The notes under the pieces: generated by a model | Seen by the model: the letters and a program-made list of their open reading frames with translations, nothing else | The model's database searches: none | What the model was told of the DNA's origin: nothing | Made by a program: the position numbers and the translations under genes | Source of the DNA: PKWO01 sp036384915 | Lineage (GTDB): Bacteria > Pseudomonadota > Gammaproteobacteria > Burkholderiales > Burkholderiaceae_D | Direction: 5' to 3' | Length of the DNA: 64,000 bases | NCBI GenBank assembly: GCA_036384915.1 | Contig: DASVLJ010000079.1 | Span: forward strand, 1-64,000 | Part shown: piece by piece, positions 39,916-47,832 of the stretch | How positions within the stretch are numbered: position 1 is the first letter of the stretch | Layout: the number at the start of each line of letters is the position of its first letter

Positions 39916-42411
39916 ATGCGCATCTCTTCCACCTTCTTCGGCACGCTCGGACTCCGGGTTTGCGCCGTCCTGACCCTCGCGCTGCTCGCGGACGCCGCCT
40001 GGGCGGCTGACAAGGAACCCGCACCAGGCAGTATCCATCTGGGGCCCATGCTGACCGCCTACGTGGAGCGTGGCAGCGAACGCCTGCCGCTGTTCCTGGT
40101 CGACCATTTGAAGAAGGGCGACCGGATCACGGTGGCGAGCAACAAGAGCGACAAATCGGCCGGCTCGTGGCTCCTGGTGCTGGCGACCATCACGCCGTCC
40201 GACAATAGCGTGCAAGCCGCCAAGTTCGACTTGACCGAGCTGGTCGGCCGGGCCTACATCGACATTACCGCGGACGACGAGGTGCCCGTCCTCGTGCTGG
40301 CGCCGCAGGTGCGCACGCTGTTCGGCATCCACACCAGTTTTTCCGAATCGGCGGCGCTGATCGTCGATGCGCTCAAGAGCGACCCGCAACGCTTCATCGA
40401 TCTGCAAAAGATCGATGAGGTCAACCATGCCATCGCCCTGGTGTCCGCCGCCCTCGATACGGCCATCCAGTCGCAAAAGCCCGAGCAGGCCATGCCCACG
40501 GCCAAGGCGCTGGCGGCCAAGTTCGGCGCACGCAGCGTGGACCCGTCGTGCTTCAAGGATGGCGAGGTCAATACGCGCTGCGTGGCCGTCGAAATCGTCA
40601 CCAACAAGGACTTGATCCTGCCCGACGAGATGTGGGCCGGTGCGGGGCCTAACGCTTCGGCCGCCAGAATCCCGGTCGATCTGTCGGACACGCTCAAGAT
40701 CGTCACGGAAGCCGGCACCTACCTGACCAACAAGTACGGCGACAACTACGATTTCGCCCCGTCTTCCGGCCGCCGTGTGGGCAGCGAAGTGATCCAGCTC
40801 GTCACCAGCGCGCGCTTCAAGAACGGCGATCTCAAGACCGCCTATGTCTATGTGCCAAGCTGGTTCACCGGCAAGCCGCCGGAAATCGGCTTCCCGGCCA
40901 ACGACGCCGCCTGCCTCTCGCGCAACGCGTTTCAAGCCACGCTCAAGGGGAATCTCCCCTTGACCAATTACTGGCACGACTGGAAGCTCGCGCTGCACGC
41001 GGCCGACAGCCCGCAAACCGTCGCCGAATTCGACGATCTCGATTTCCGCCCCGATCAGGGCATTTTCAGATTCGACTTCAAGCACGCCAGCCACGAACTG
41101 CCGGCCGACGGCAAAGTCTACGACGCCACCCTCACGGGCAAGTTCGGTTTCGCCAACGTGCAGACCGCCCCGTTTCGTGTGCTGATCTCCTCTGGCAGCG
41201 GCTTGCCGGAAAAAATCTCGGGGCTCGATACCTTGGTAGCCGGCGAGCATGCCAAGCTGCACGTAGGCGGCACTGCGGGCGATGGTTGCATCGAGCAATT
41301 GACCCTGCTCGCCGACGGCAAGACGCTCGCCGCCAGCAGCAACGACACCCGCGACGAATTGATTGCCGACTTGAGCAACGCGCAACCCGGCCCGGCCACG
41401 CTCAAAATACGCCAATATGGGCTGGCCCCCCAGGACTTGCCGGTGACGATCAGGAAGCCGCGCGCGCATGTGCAGCGCGTAGTGCATTTCGATCTTGAAA
41501 CCGATGTAACGGTATACGGCGACAAGCTCGAACGCATCGCCTCACTGCAAGCGGGCCGCGAAGAATGCAAGCCCGCGATAGGCGAAGACTTGCCCGCTAC
41601 GTCGGGCACGCGCGTTTTCACCTGCCCGGCCGACATGGCCGCCAATACCAGCTTCCCTGCGCAGGTCACCGTCCTGCATCTTGAGCAAGACCCGGCGTCG
41701 TTCAGCTTCCCGGCAACCAAGATCGCAGCGCGGCCGCACATGGCGGTGGAGGGCCCTGCCAGATCCATCGTTACCCTGCTTTCGCCGCAAGCGCTGCAAT
41801 GGGGCTTGTCGCCCGATGACACACTCGTGACACAAGATTCCGGCATGGGTATCCTGCTGCATGCAGTCGGCGGCTATCGCCTGAGCCGCGGCGCCTATGT
41901 CCTGCAATTGAAGTTCGCCGACGATCCACACACCGAACAGACGCCGATCTCGGCGCCCTTGATGTCCGACCTGGCACACAATGAATTGCGCACACGCGAA
42001 CCGCTCAACTTCATAGGTGCGCAACTGCCTTCCATCGTCAATCCGATCTTTTACCGCGTGCAGCACCAGCCCACGGGCCTGGTCGGCGACTGGCTGCCTT
42101 TGAACCGCTCCGCCGTGTATTTCCCTCAATTCGGCGCGGCGAGCTGCGCTTCCGATGGCAAGGGCATGGTGATCGCCGGCGAACGTCTCGAGTTGATCGA
42201 CTGGGCCAGCGCCGATTTGAAGCGCAGCGCCTCCATCCAGCAGACTGAAGCGGATTCGGGTGTCGCGCATTGCACCAAGGGCCTGTGCCTGGCTGTGGAT
42301 GAACTCGGCCCAGGCAAGAAGCTCAAGGTCAAGCTGCACTGGATCGACGACCGCTTGTTCGACGTTGCGTTTCCCGATGCGCCGAAGTGCGGCGCACTGG
42401 CGAAGGATTGA
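39916..42411 (+). CDS. Large exported protein of unknown function
   Basis: From ATG 39916 the 831-residue protein has a signal peptide (MRISSTFFGTLGLRVCAVLTLALLADAAWAADK). The first ~150 residues (SERLPLFLVDHLKKGDRITVASNKSDKSAGSWLLVLATITPSDNSVQAAKFDL) look like a surface or capsule-export-type beta domain. Later parts have repeated Ig-like or beta-sandwich segments (SGLDTLVAGEHAKLHVGGTAGDGCIEQLTLLADGKTLAASS; PATLKIRQYGLAPQDLPVTIRK). Five or more cysteines fit a disulfide-bonded periplasmic protein. I know no family. It is transcribed alone and ends at a strong terminator. Confidence 0.75.
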   Translation: MRISSTFFGTLGLRVCAVLTLALLADAAWAADKEPAPGSIHLGPMLTAYVERGSERLPLFLVDHLKKGDRITVASNKSDKSAGSWLLVLATITPSDNSVQAAKFDLTELVGRAYIDITADDEVPVLVLAPQVRTLFGIHTSFSESAALIVDALKSDPQRFIDLQKIDEVNHAIALVSAALDTAIQSQKPEQAMPTAKALAAKFGARSVDPSCFKDGEVNTRCVAVEIVTNKDLILPDEMWAGAGPNASAARIPVDLSDTLKIVTEAGTYLTNKYGDNYDFAPSSGRRVGSEVIQLVTSARFKNGDLKTAYVYVPSWFTGKPPEIGFPANDAACLSRNAFQATLKGNLPLTNYWHDWKLALHAADSPQTVAEFDDLDFRPDQGIFRFDFKHASHELPADGKVYDATLTGKFGFANVQTAPFRVLISSGSGLPEKISGLDTLVAGEHAKLHVGGTAGDGCIEQLTLLADGKTLAASSNDTRDELIADLSNAQPGPATLKIRQYGLAPQDLPVTIRKPRAHVQRVVHFDLETDVTVYGDKLERIASLQAGREECKPAIGEDLPATSGTRVFTCPADMAANTSFPAQVTVLHLEQDPASFSFPATKIAARPHMAVEGPARSIVTLLSPQALQWGLSPDDTLVTQDSGMGILLHAVGGYRLSRGAYVLQLKFADDPHTEQTPISAPLMSDLAHNELRTREPLNFIGAQLPSIVNPIFYRVQHQPTGLVGDWLPLNRSAVYFPQFGAASCASDGKGMVIAGERLELIDWASADLKRSASIQQTEADSGVAHCTKGLCLAVDELGPGKKLKVKLHWIDDRLFDVAFPDAPKCGALAKD

Positions 42412-42430
42412 CCGTCAATCAGGGGCCCAA

Positions 42431-42463
42431 AGCAAAAAGGCCGGCATTGCCGGCCTTTTTGCT
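42431..42463. terminator. Bidirectional rho-independent terminator
   Basis: AGCAAAAAGGCCGGC (42431-42445) pairs with GCCGGCCTTTTTGCT (42449-42463), giving a GC core flanked by A and T runs on both sides. It serves both the large secreted-protein gene and the convergent DUF1161 gene. Confidence 0.9.
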
Positions 42464-42476
42464 CTGCGGATTTTCC

Positions 42477-42812
42477 TTACTTGCCGGCGTCCGGCTTGGC
42501 ATCGGCCTTGGCCGCACCGCCCTTGCTATACACCAGCACTTTCTTCCCGCCGGCGCAATGCGCCACTACCTTGCCGTCGCCGGGGCTGGCCGCGTCGGCG
42601 ATTTCCAGCGTGTATTGCTTGACGCCGTGGCCTTCGATTTGCGAGGCGATCCTTTGCTTCATTTCGTCGCAGGTGGCGTGCGCGGCAGGTGCGGGACCTT
42701 CGCTCTTGGCCGCCGCACTGGCGCTTGCACTCGCGCTCGCCGACTGGGCATAGGACAACGCGGGCAATGCGCCTGCGAGCATGACGCCTAGAATCAGACT
42801 GGACAGTTTCAT
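42477..42812 (-). CDS. DUF1161 family exported protein
   Basis: The 111-residue protein has a signal peptide (MKLSSLILGVMLAGALPALSYA) and an SASASASASAAAKS linker. The DUF1161 core follows: CDEMKQRIASQIEGHGVKQYTLEIADAASPGDGKVVAHCAGGKKVLVYSKGG, with two cysteines that probably form a disulfide. The family is small, periplasmic and of unknown role. It lies between the two-way terminator and the alpha-glucosidase gene. Its promoter would be upstream of 42812, where 70 nt separate it from the alpha-glucosidase stop. Confidence 0.83.
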   Translation of the reverse strand: MKLSSLILGVMLAGALPALSYAQSASASASASAAAKSEGPAPAAHATCDEMKQRIASQIEGHGVKQYTLEIADAASPGDGKVVAHCAGGKKVLVYSKGGAAKADAKPDAGK

Positions 42813-42883
42813 CGTTGGGCTCCCTGATTAGTGGTTGAACTTGTCCAAGTGTAGACCAAGCCTGCCGGCCTTTCAATCCGCCT

Positions 42884-44512
42884 TCAGGCAACTTGGCCGA
42901 ACCAGGCGCCGTAAGGCGCGAGCGTGACCATGCCATGTTGCTGCGCACCGGGCAAACCATGCCCGCCGAAATCGATTGCACGGGCGGCCTCGGGCCAGTC
43001 GAATTGCAGAGCTTGGGGGCCAAGGTTGAAGACGGCGAGCACACTGCCTTGCCCGGGCAGCTCGCGCTTGAACGCCAGCGCGGGCTCGGGCGCGTCGAAA
43101 AAGGCGATGTCGCCGTGGAGAAGATGCGCCGATTGCTTGCGCCAGGCCATGAAACGGCGCGCAAATTGCAGCGTGGAGCCGGTGTCCCGCTCCAGGCGGG
43201 CGACGGCGCGCTCGGCGTGTTCCGGCGGCACCGGCAGCCATGGTTTCCCGCTGGAGAAGCCGGCATTGGCCTGAGCGCCATCCCAAGGCATCGGTGTGCG
43301 GCAACCGTCTCGGCCCTTGAATTCGGGCCAGAAGGCAATGCCGTAGGGATCTTGCAAATCCTCGAAGGCGATCTCGGCTTCGGTCAGTGCCAGTTCATCG
43401 CCTTGGTAAAGGCAGGGCGTGCCTTTCAACGACAATTGCATCGCCAGCACAACCTTGGAAAACGCGGGGTTGTAGGCGCCCTTGTTCCAGCGCGTCGCAA
43501 CACGCACGCTGTCGTGATTGCCCACTGACCAGGACGCCCAGCCGCCCTTGACGCGCGCTTCGAATTGCTCGACCTGGGCGCGGATATGGCGCGCGCTGCC
43601 ATCCGCGGTCAACAGGTTGAAACTGTAGGCCAAGTGCAGGCGGTCGGTCCCGGCCGTGTAGTCGGCCATAACAGCCAGCGAATCGTCGGCTCCGACTTCG
43701 CCAATGGCGATAGCGCCGTATTCGTTGAGCAGATTGCGCAGCCGCACCAGAAAGGTGAGATTCTCCGGCTGGGTCTTGTCATGCACGTGGGCTTGCATGC
43801 CATAGGGGTTCGAATCCGACACGGTGGTACTGTCGCGCTGCAGGGCCGGCGGATTGTCCCGCAGGCTGCGGTCATGAAAATGGAAATTGCAGGCGTCCAT
43901 GCGGAAACCGTCCACGCCGCGCTCGAGCCAGAAGCGCACATTGTCGAGATGCGCTTGCTGCACTTCGGGATGATGGAAATTCATCTGCGGCTGGCTGACC
44001 AGGAAATTGTGCATGTAATACTGCCTGCGCCGCGCATCCCATTGCCAGGCCGAGCCGCCGAATACGGAAAGCCAATTGTTGGGCGGCGTGCCGTCGGGCT
44101 TGGCATCGGCCCAGACATACCAGCCGGCTTTCGGGTTGTCGCGGTTCTTGCGACTTTCGATAAACCAGGGATGCGCCTCGGCCGTGTGCGACAGCACCTG
44201 GTCAATCATGACCTTCAAACCGAGTTCGTGCGCACGCGCGATCAGGCGGTCGAAGTCGGCCAGCGTGCCGAACAAAGGATCGACGTCGCAGTAGTCGGCC
44301 ACGTCATAGCCGAAATCCTTCATCGGCGAAGTGAAGAAGGGCGAGATCCAGACGATGTCGACGCTGAGCGCGGCAATGTAGTCTAGCTTGGCCGTGATGC
44401 CGGGCAAATCGCCCACGCCGTCGCCATTGGTGTCGAGGAAGCTGCGCGGATAGACCTGGTAAATCACAGCCTGGCGCCACCAGGGCGTGGTTTGGCTATC
44501 GGTATTGAACAT
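42884..44512 (-). CDS. Cytoplasmic alpha-glucosidase (GH13)
   Basis: The 542-residue enzyme has no signal peptide. Its GH13 motifs are WWRQAVIYQVYPRSF, DIVWISPFFTSP, VMIDQVLSHTAEAHPWF, GFRMDACNFHF (nucleophile Asp), AIGEVGADD (acid/base Glu) and SVGNHDSVR (transition-state Asp). It resembles the GH13_23/oligo-1,6- and alpha-1,4-glucosidases that hydrolyse maltose and short maltooligomers to glucose. It follows glk by 33 nt on the same strand, so it is probably in the same transcript and passes glucose to it. Substrate specificity is inferred from context. Confidence 0.9.
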   Translation of the reverse strand: MFNTDSQTTPWWRQAVIYQVYPRSFLDTNGDGVGDLPGITAKLDYIAALSVDIVWISPFFTSPMKDFGYDVADYCDVDPLFGTLADFDRLIARAHELGLKVMIDQVLSHTAEAHPWFIESRKNRDNPKAGWYVWADAKPDGTPPNNWLSVFGGSAWQWDARRRQYYMHNFLVSQPQMNFHHPEVQQAHLDNVRFWLERGVDGFRMDACNFHFHDRSLRDNPPALQRDSTTVSDSNPYGMQAHVHDKTQPENLTFLVRLRNLLNEYGAIAIGEVGADDSLAVMADYTAGTDRLHLAYSFNLLTADGSARHIRAQVEQFEARVKGGWASWSVGNHDSVRVATRWNKGAYNPAFSKVVLAMQLSLKGTPCLYQGDELALTEAEIAFEDLQDPYGIAFWPEFKGRDGCRTPMPWDGAQANAGFSSGKPWLPVPPEHAERAVARLERDTGSTLQFARRFMAWRKQSAHLLHGDIAFFDAPEPALAFKRELPGQGSVLAVFNLGPQALQFDWPEAARAIDFGGHGLPGAQQHGMVTLAPYGAWFGQVA

Positions 44513-44545
44513 GGCGGTACGATGGAGTACGGTGTTGACGGAATC

Positions 44546-45550
44546 TTAGCCCAGCTTCTCGGCCAGTTTCTCGGCCAAGATCGCGGACACGCCGAGGAAG
44601 GCCGGATATTCGGCCGTGATGACATAGGTCGGAATCTGCGCCAGATAATTGGCGAAACGCCCCTTCGCTTCAAAGCGCGCGCGGAAGGCCGATTCGGCGA
44701 ACAGCTTGCCGAAGCGCGGCACGATGCCGCCGCCGATATACATCCCCCCGACGGCCCCGAGCGTCATCGCCACGTTGCCGGCCACGGTGCCCAGCATCGC
44801 GCAAAAGGTTTCCACCGTCTGCACGCAAACGGGATCGCCACCCTCGACGGCGCGCCTGCCGATCTCCGCTGCATCGAGCGCCGCAGGAGGATTGCCTGCC
44901 TTGTCGTTCAAGGCACGGTAGATCAGCTCCAGGCCCTTGCCCGAGAGCAGACGTTCCGCCGACACGTGTTTGTGCTCGCGCCAGCAAAAGCGCAGGATGG
45001 CTGTTTCGCTCTCGTCCACCGGAGAAAACGTGACGTGCCCGCCTTCCGATGCAAGCGGCAACCAATGCTCGCCCGACGGGATGATGCCCGATACGCCCAG
45101 GCCCGTACCCGGGCCGACCAGGCCGATCGGATGCCCGGGCAGGGGGGCGCCGCCGCCGACCTTCAATTTCTGGTTATCGGACAAATGCGGCAAAGCCATC
45201 GCCAGCGCGGTGAAATCGTTTACCACGACCAGCGTTTCCAGACCCAGGTCCTTGCGCAAAGCTTCGATGGAAAACACCCAGTGATGGTTGGTCATCTGTA
45301 CCGTATCGCCATCGACGGGGTTGGCGATGGCAATCGCGGCGCGCCGGATCGGCGTGCTCTGTACGGCCTTGACCTCATGGCGGGCAAGGTAGACCGCGAT
45401 GGCTTCTTGCAGGCTGGGATAGCCATTGCACGGGAGCACGGCCACCGCTTCGAAACGGTGCGGCGCGGTTTCCAGCGCGAAGCGGGCGTTGGTGCCGCCG
45501 ATGTCGGCCAGCAGCCGGGCGCCTTCGGCATAGGCGTTTGTCTCGGTCAT
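44546..45550 (-). CDS. glk: Glucokinase
   Basis: Starting at ATG 45550, the 334-residue protein is a bacterial Glk of the E. coli type: ARLLADIGGTNARFALE (phosphate loop, residues 12-27), ANPVDGDTVQMTNHHWVFSI, VVVNDFTALAMALP with the catalytic Asp112, GPGTGLGVSG, SEGGHVTFSP and SAERLLSGKGLE. All active-site blocks are intact, in contrast to the fused paralogue upstream. It phosphorylates glucose with ATP in the cytoplasm. It is the first gene of a glk-alpha-glucosidase unit with a HexR-like box 81-95 bases upstream. Confidence 0.95.
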   Translation of the reverse strand: MTETNAYAEGARLLADIGGTNARFALETAPHRFEAVAVLPCNGYPSLQEAIAVYLARHEVKAVQSTPIRRAAIAIANPVDGDTVQMTNHHWVFSIEALRKDLGLETLVVVNDFTALAMALPHLSDNQKLKVGGGAPLPGHPIGLVGPGTGLGVSGIIPSGEHWLPLASEGGHVTFSPVDESETAILRFCWREHKHVSAERLLSGKGLELIYRALNDKAGNPPAALDAAEIGRRAVEGGDPVCVQTVETFCAMLGTVAGNVAMTLGAVGGMYIGGGIVPRFGKLFAESAFRARFEAKGRFANYLAQIPTYVITAEYPAFLGVSAILAEKLAEKLG

Positions 45551-45630
45551 AGTTATCCTGAATGTTGACGCGTAAGCAGGCAAGCGAACGTCCCTGATCG
45601 CACTTGCTGCCATGCCGCCTTGTTCGTTTG

Positions 45631-45645
45631 TGTAACAATACTACA
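45631..45645. promoter_or_regulatory. HexR-like box upstream of glk
   Basis: TGTAACAATACTACA has the TGTA-N7-TACA frame of the HexR box (about TGTARTnnnAYTACA as I recall it) and matches 14 of 15 positions. It is 81-95 bases upstream of the glk start codon. Three related sites occur elsewhere in this window, all before sugar genes. Confidence 0.6.
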
Positions 45646-45879
45646 TGACCATGGTGATAAGCAAGCGTCTAACCTGTTTTAACAAGCAAATCCTGCAACC
45701 GTCAGCATCGATGCCGCGAATTTGGCAAAATTCTGAATTTTTCCTGACATAACAAGGATAAGCACCTATCCACAAGTGCTGCCGGGGAGCTGCCGACAAG
45801 CGGCGCAATCCACTTGCAGCATTATCAAAACGTATCTCAACTACATAAAATGTAGGGAAAGCGGAAAAAAGATACGCGC

Positions 45880-45899
45880 CCCGGGGAATATTCCCCGGG
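45880..45899 (-). terminator. 20-bp perfect palindrome after the hexR-glk fusion gene
   Basis: CCCGGGGAATATTCCCCGGG is a perfect dyad lying 39 nt after the fusion gene's stop on the minus strand. On that strand a T-run (TTTTTT) occurs nine bases later, so it may act as a terminator or a stabilising 3' stem. It separates the fusion-gene operon from the glk unit. Confidence 0.5.
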
Positions 45900-45937
45900 T
45901 GAAATTCTGTAAGATTTGGTGCTTACGGCGGCAGCCG

Positions 45938-47809
45938 TCAGCTATCGAGGTGAGAGATCATCAAGCCACCGCCTGCCGGCTTGGCACCGGCGTCGGCATC
46001 GCGGTCGGCGTCTTTTTCGCTGTCGAGCGACAGCCCGACCGACAGAATGTCGATAAACAGCAATTGCAGGAAGCGCGAAATCATGGAGAGGAACAGCGTG
46101 CTGTCTTCTCCATGGTTGACGGCGAGGCAGACCGTGGCCTTCTTGGCCAGTGGCGATTGCGAAGGCGCGATGGCGATCACGTCGGCGCCGGCTTCCCGCG
46201 CCGCTTCGGCGGCCTTGATCAATTCCGGCAGCTTGCCCGAATTGGAGATCACGATCGCGACGTCGCCCGGCTTGAGCAAATCGGCCGCGAGCGAGAACAG
46301 GTAGGCATCGCCATGCAGCGAAGTCGGGATGCGGAAGCGGAAGAACTTGTGCTGGCCATCCAGCGCCGCCACGCGCGCATTGCCCATGGCGTAAAACTCC
46401 ACCCGTTTGGCCTTGCGCAACAGCCCGATGGCCTGGTCGATCGAGCGCACGTCGAGCTGGTCGCGGAAATTCAGGATGGCCGAGACGGTATTGTCGATCA
46501 CTTTGGCGCTCAAGTCGTGCGTACTGTCGCTCATGCGCACCTGGCTGTGGCGCACCGAGATGGTGCCGGTCAGACTGCTGGCGAACTTGAGCTTGAAATC
46601 GGACAGCCCGAGAAAGCCGAGCGAGCGGCAAAAGCGGATCACGGTGGGCTGGCTCACGTCGGCCCAGCGCGCGATTTCGGCAATCGCCTCGTTGACTACC
46701 GTGCGCGGGTTTTCCAGCACCAGCTTGGCCACGCGACGCTCGGCCGGCGGCAATTCATCCTGCAGCTGCGCAATGCGCTCCATCAGCGAATTGTCGCTGT
46801 TGCGCCCGCGCAGATGCTCGGAGAGGATGGAAGAGACGCCGAGGAAGGCCGGGTTCGGCGTAGTGATGACGTAGGTCGGAATCTGCTGCAGGTAAGCCGT
46901 GAAGCGGCCCTTGGCTTCGAAGCGCGCACGGAATGGCGACTTGGCGAACCATTGTGCCATCTGCGGCACGATGCCGCCGCCGATATAGATGCCGCCGACG
47001 GCGCCGAGCGTTACGGCCAGGTTGGCGGCGAAGCTGCCCAGCATGCCGCAAAAGCTCTCCAGCGTCTCCACGCACAGCGCATCGCTTTCATCCAAAGCGG
47101 CGCGCATCACTTCGCGCGCGCTGCGCGCCGGCGCATCGACCTTGTTGCGCTCGGCCAGGGCGCGGTAAATGATTTCAATGCCGGGGCCGGAGATCAGCCG
47201 CTCGGAAGAGACGTGCTCCCACTCGCGCCAGGCATATTGCAGGATGGCGAATTCCCGTTCGTCGCAAGGCGCAAAATTCACGTGGCCGCCTTCGCTGCCC
47301 AGCGTGACGAAGCCGTCGGAGGTGGGAATCAAGCCCGACACGCCAAGGCCGGTGCCGGGGCCGAGCACGCCGATCACCGACTTGGGCACCGGCGTGCCGC
47401 CGGCGACCTGCAAACGGTCCTTTTCCTGCAGGCCCGGCAAGGACATGGCAAGCGCCGTGAAACCGTTGACGATCAGGAGCGTATGCAAGCCGAACTCGCG
47501 GCGCACGGCTTCGATCGAAAAACTCCAGTCGCGGTTGGTCATGCGCACCTGGTCGCCCTCGACGGGGTTGGCAATCGCGAACGCCGCATGCAAGAGTTTG
47601 ACCTGCCCCAACGTGGCCAGGTAGGCATGCACCAGGGGCACGATGCCGGAGAAATCGTCGCAATTGAATTCGCCCAGGGACTCGAACCTGCCCGGCGCGG
47701 TTTCCAGCGTGAAGCGGGCGCGTGTCGCGCCGATGTCGGCCAGGAGACGCGGACCGCCGGCGTAGGCGCCGGCATTGGAGGCCGTATTCGATTTTTCCGA
47801 GGAGTTCAT
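45938..47809 (-). CDS. Glucokinase-RpiR/HexR fusion regulator with inactivated kinase site
   Basis: The 623-residue protein starts at ATG 47809. Residues ~20-335 are a Glk fold, ~345-420 an RpiR-type HTH (LPPAERRVAKLVLENPRTVVNEAIAEIARWADVSQPTVIRFCRSLGF), and ~465-600 a SIS domain (GNARVAALDGQHKFFRF; VIVISNSGKLPELIKAA). Burkholderiales encode such glucokinase-regulator fusions. Here the phosphate loop DIGGTN reads DIGATR (25-30) and the catalytic motif VNDFTA reads VNGFTA (Gly116 for Asp), while the glucose-side SEGGHVNF and SSERLISGPG are kept. It is probably a sugar-sensing regulator without kinase activity. It is the last gene of the transporter-amylase-GH31 operon, 23 nt after GH31. Confidence 0.9.
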   Translation of the reverse strand: MNSSEKSNTASNAGAYAGGPRLLADIGATRARFTLETAPGRFESLGEFNCDDFSGIVPLVHAYLATLGQVKLLHAAFAIANPVEGDQVRMTNRDWSFSIEAVRREFGLHTLLIVNGFTALAMSLPGLQEKDRLQVAGGTPVPKSVIGVLGPGTGLGVSGLIPTSDGFVTLGSEGGHVNFAPCDEREFAILQYAWREWEHVSSERLISGPGIEIIYRALAERNKVDAPARSAREVMRAALDESDALCVETLESFCGMLGSFAANLAVTLGAVGGIYIGGGIVPQMAQWFAKSPFRARFEAKGRFTAYLQQIPTYVITTPNPAFLGVSSILSEHLRGRNSDNSLMERIAQLQDELPPAERRVAKLVLENPRTVVNEAIAEIARWADVSQPTVIRFCRSLGFLGLSDFKLKFASSLTGTISVRHSQVRMSDSTHDLSAKVIDNTVSAILNFRDQLDVRSIDQAIGLLRKAKRVEFYAMGNARVAALDGQHKFFRFRIPTSLHGDAYLFSLAADLLKPGDVAIVISNSGKLPELIKAAEAAREAGADVIAIAPSQSPLAKKATVCLAVNHGEDSTLFLSMISRFLQLLFIDILSVGLSLDSEKDADRDADAGAKPAGGGLMISHLDS

Positions 47810-47832
47810 CGCTTTCTTCCCGCTATCTTCCG

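Noticed and set aside
45841..45855. CTACATAAAATGTAG as another HexR site
   Set aside because: Its half-sites are in the opposite order (TACA outward, TGTA inward) from the other four boxes.
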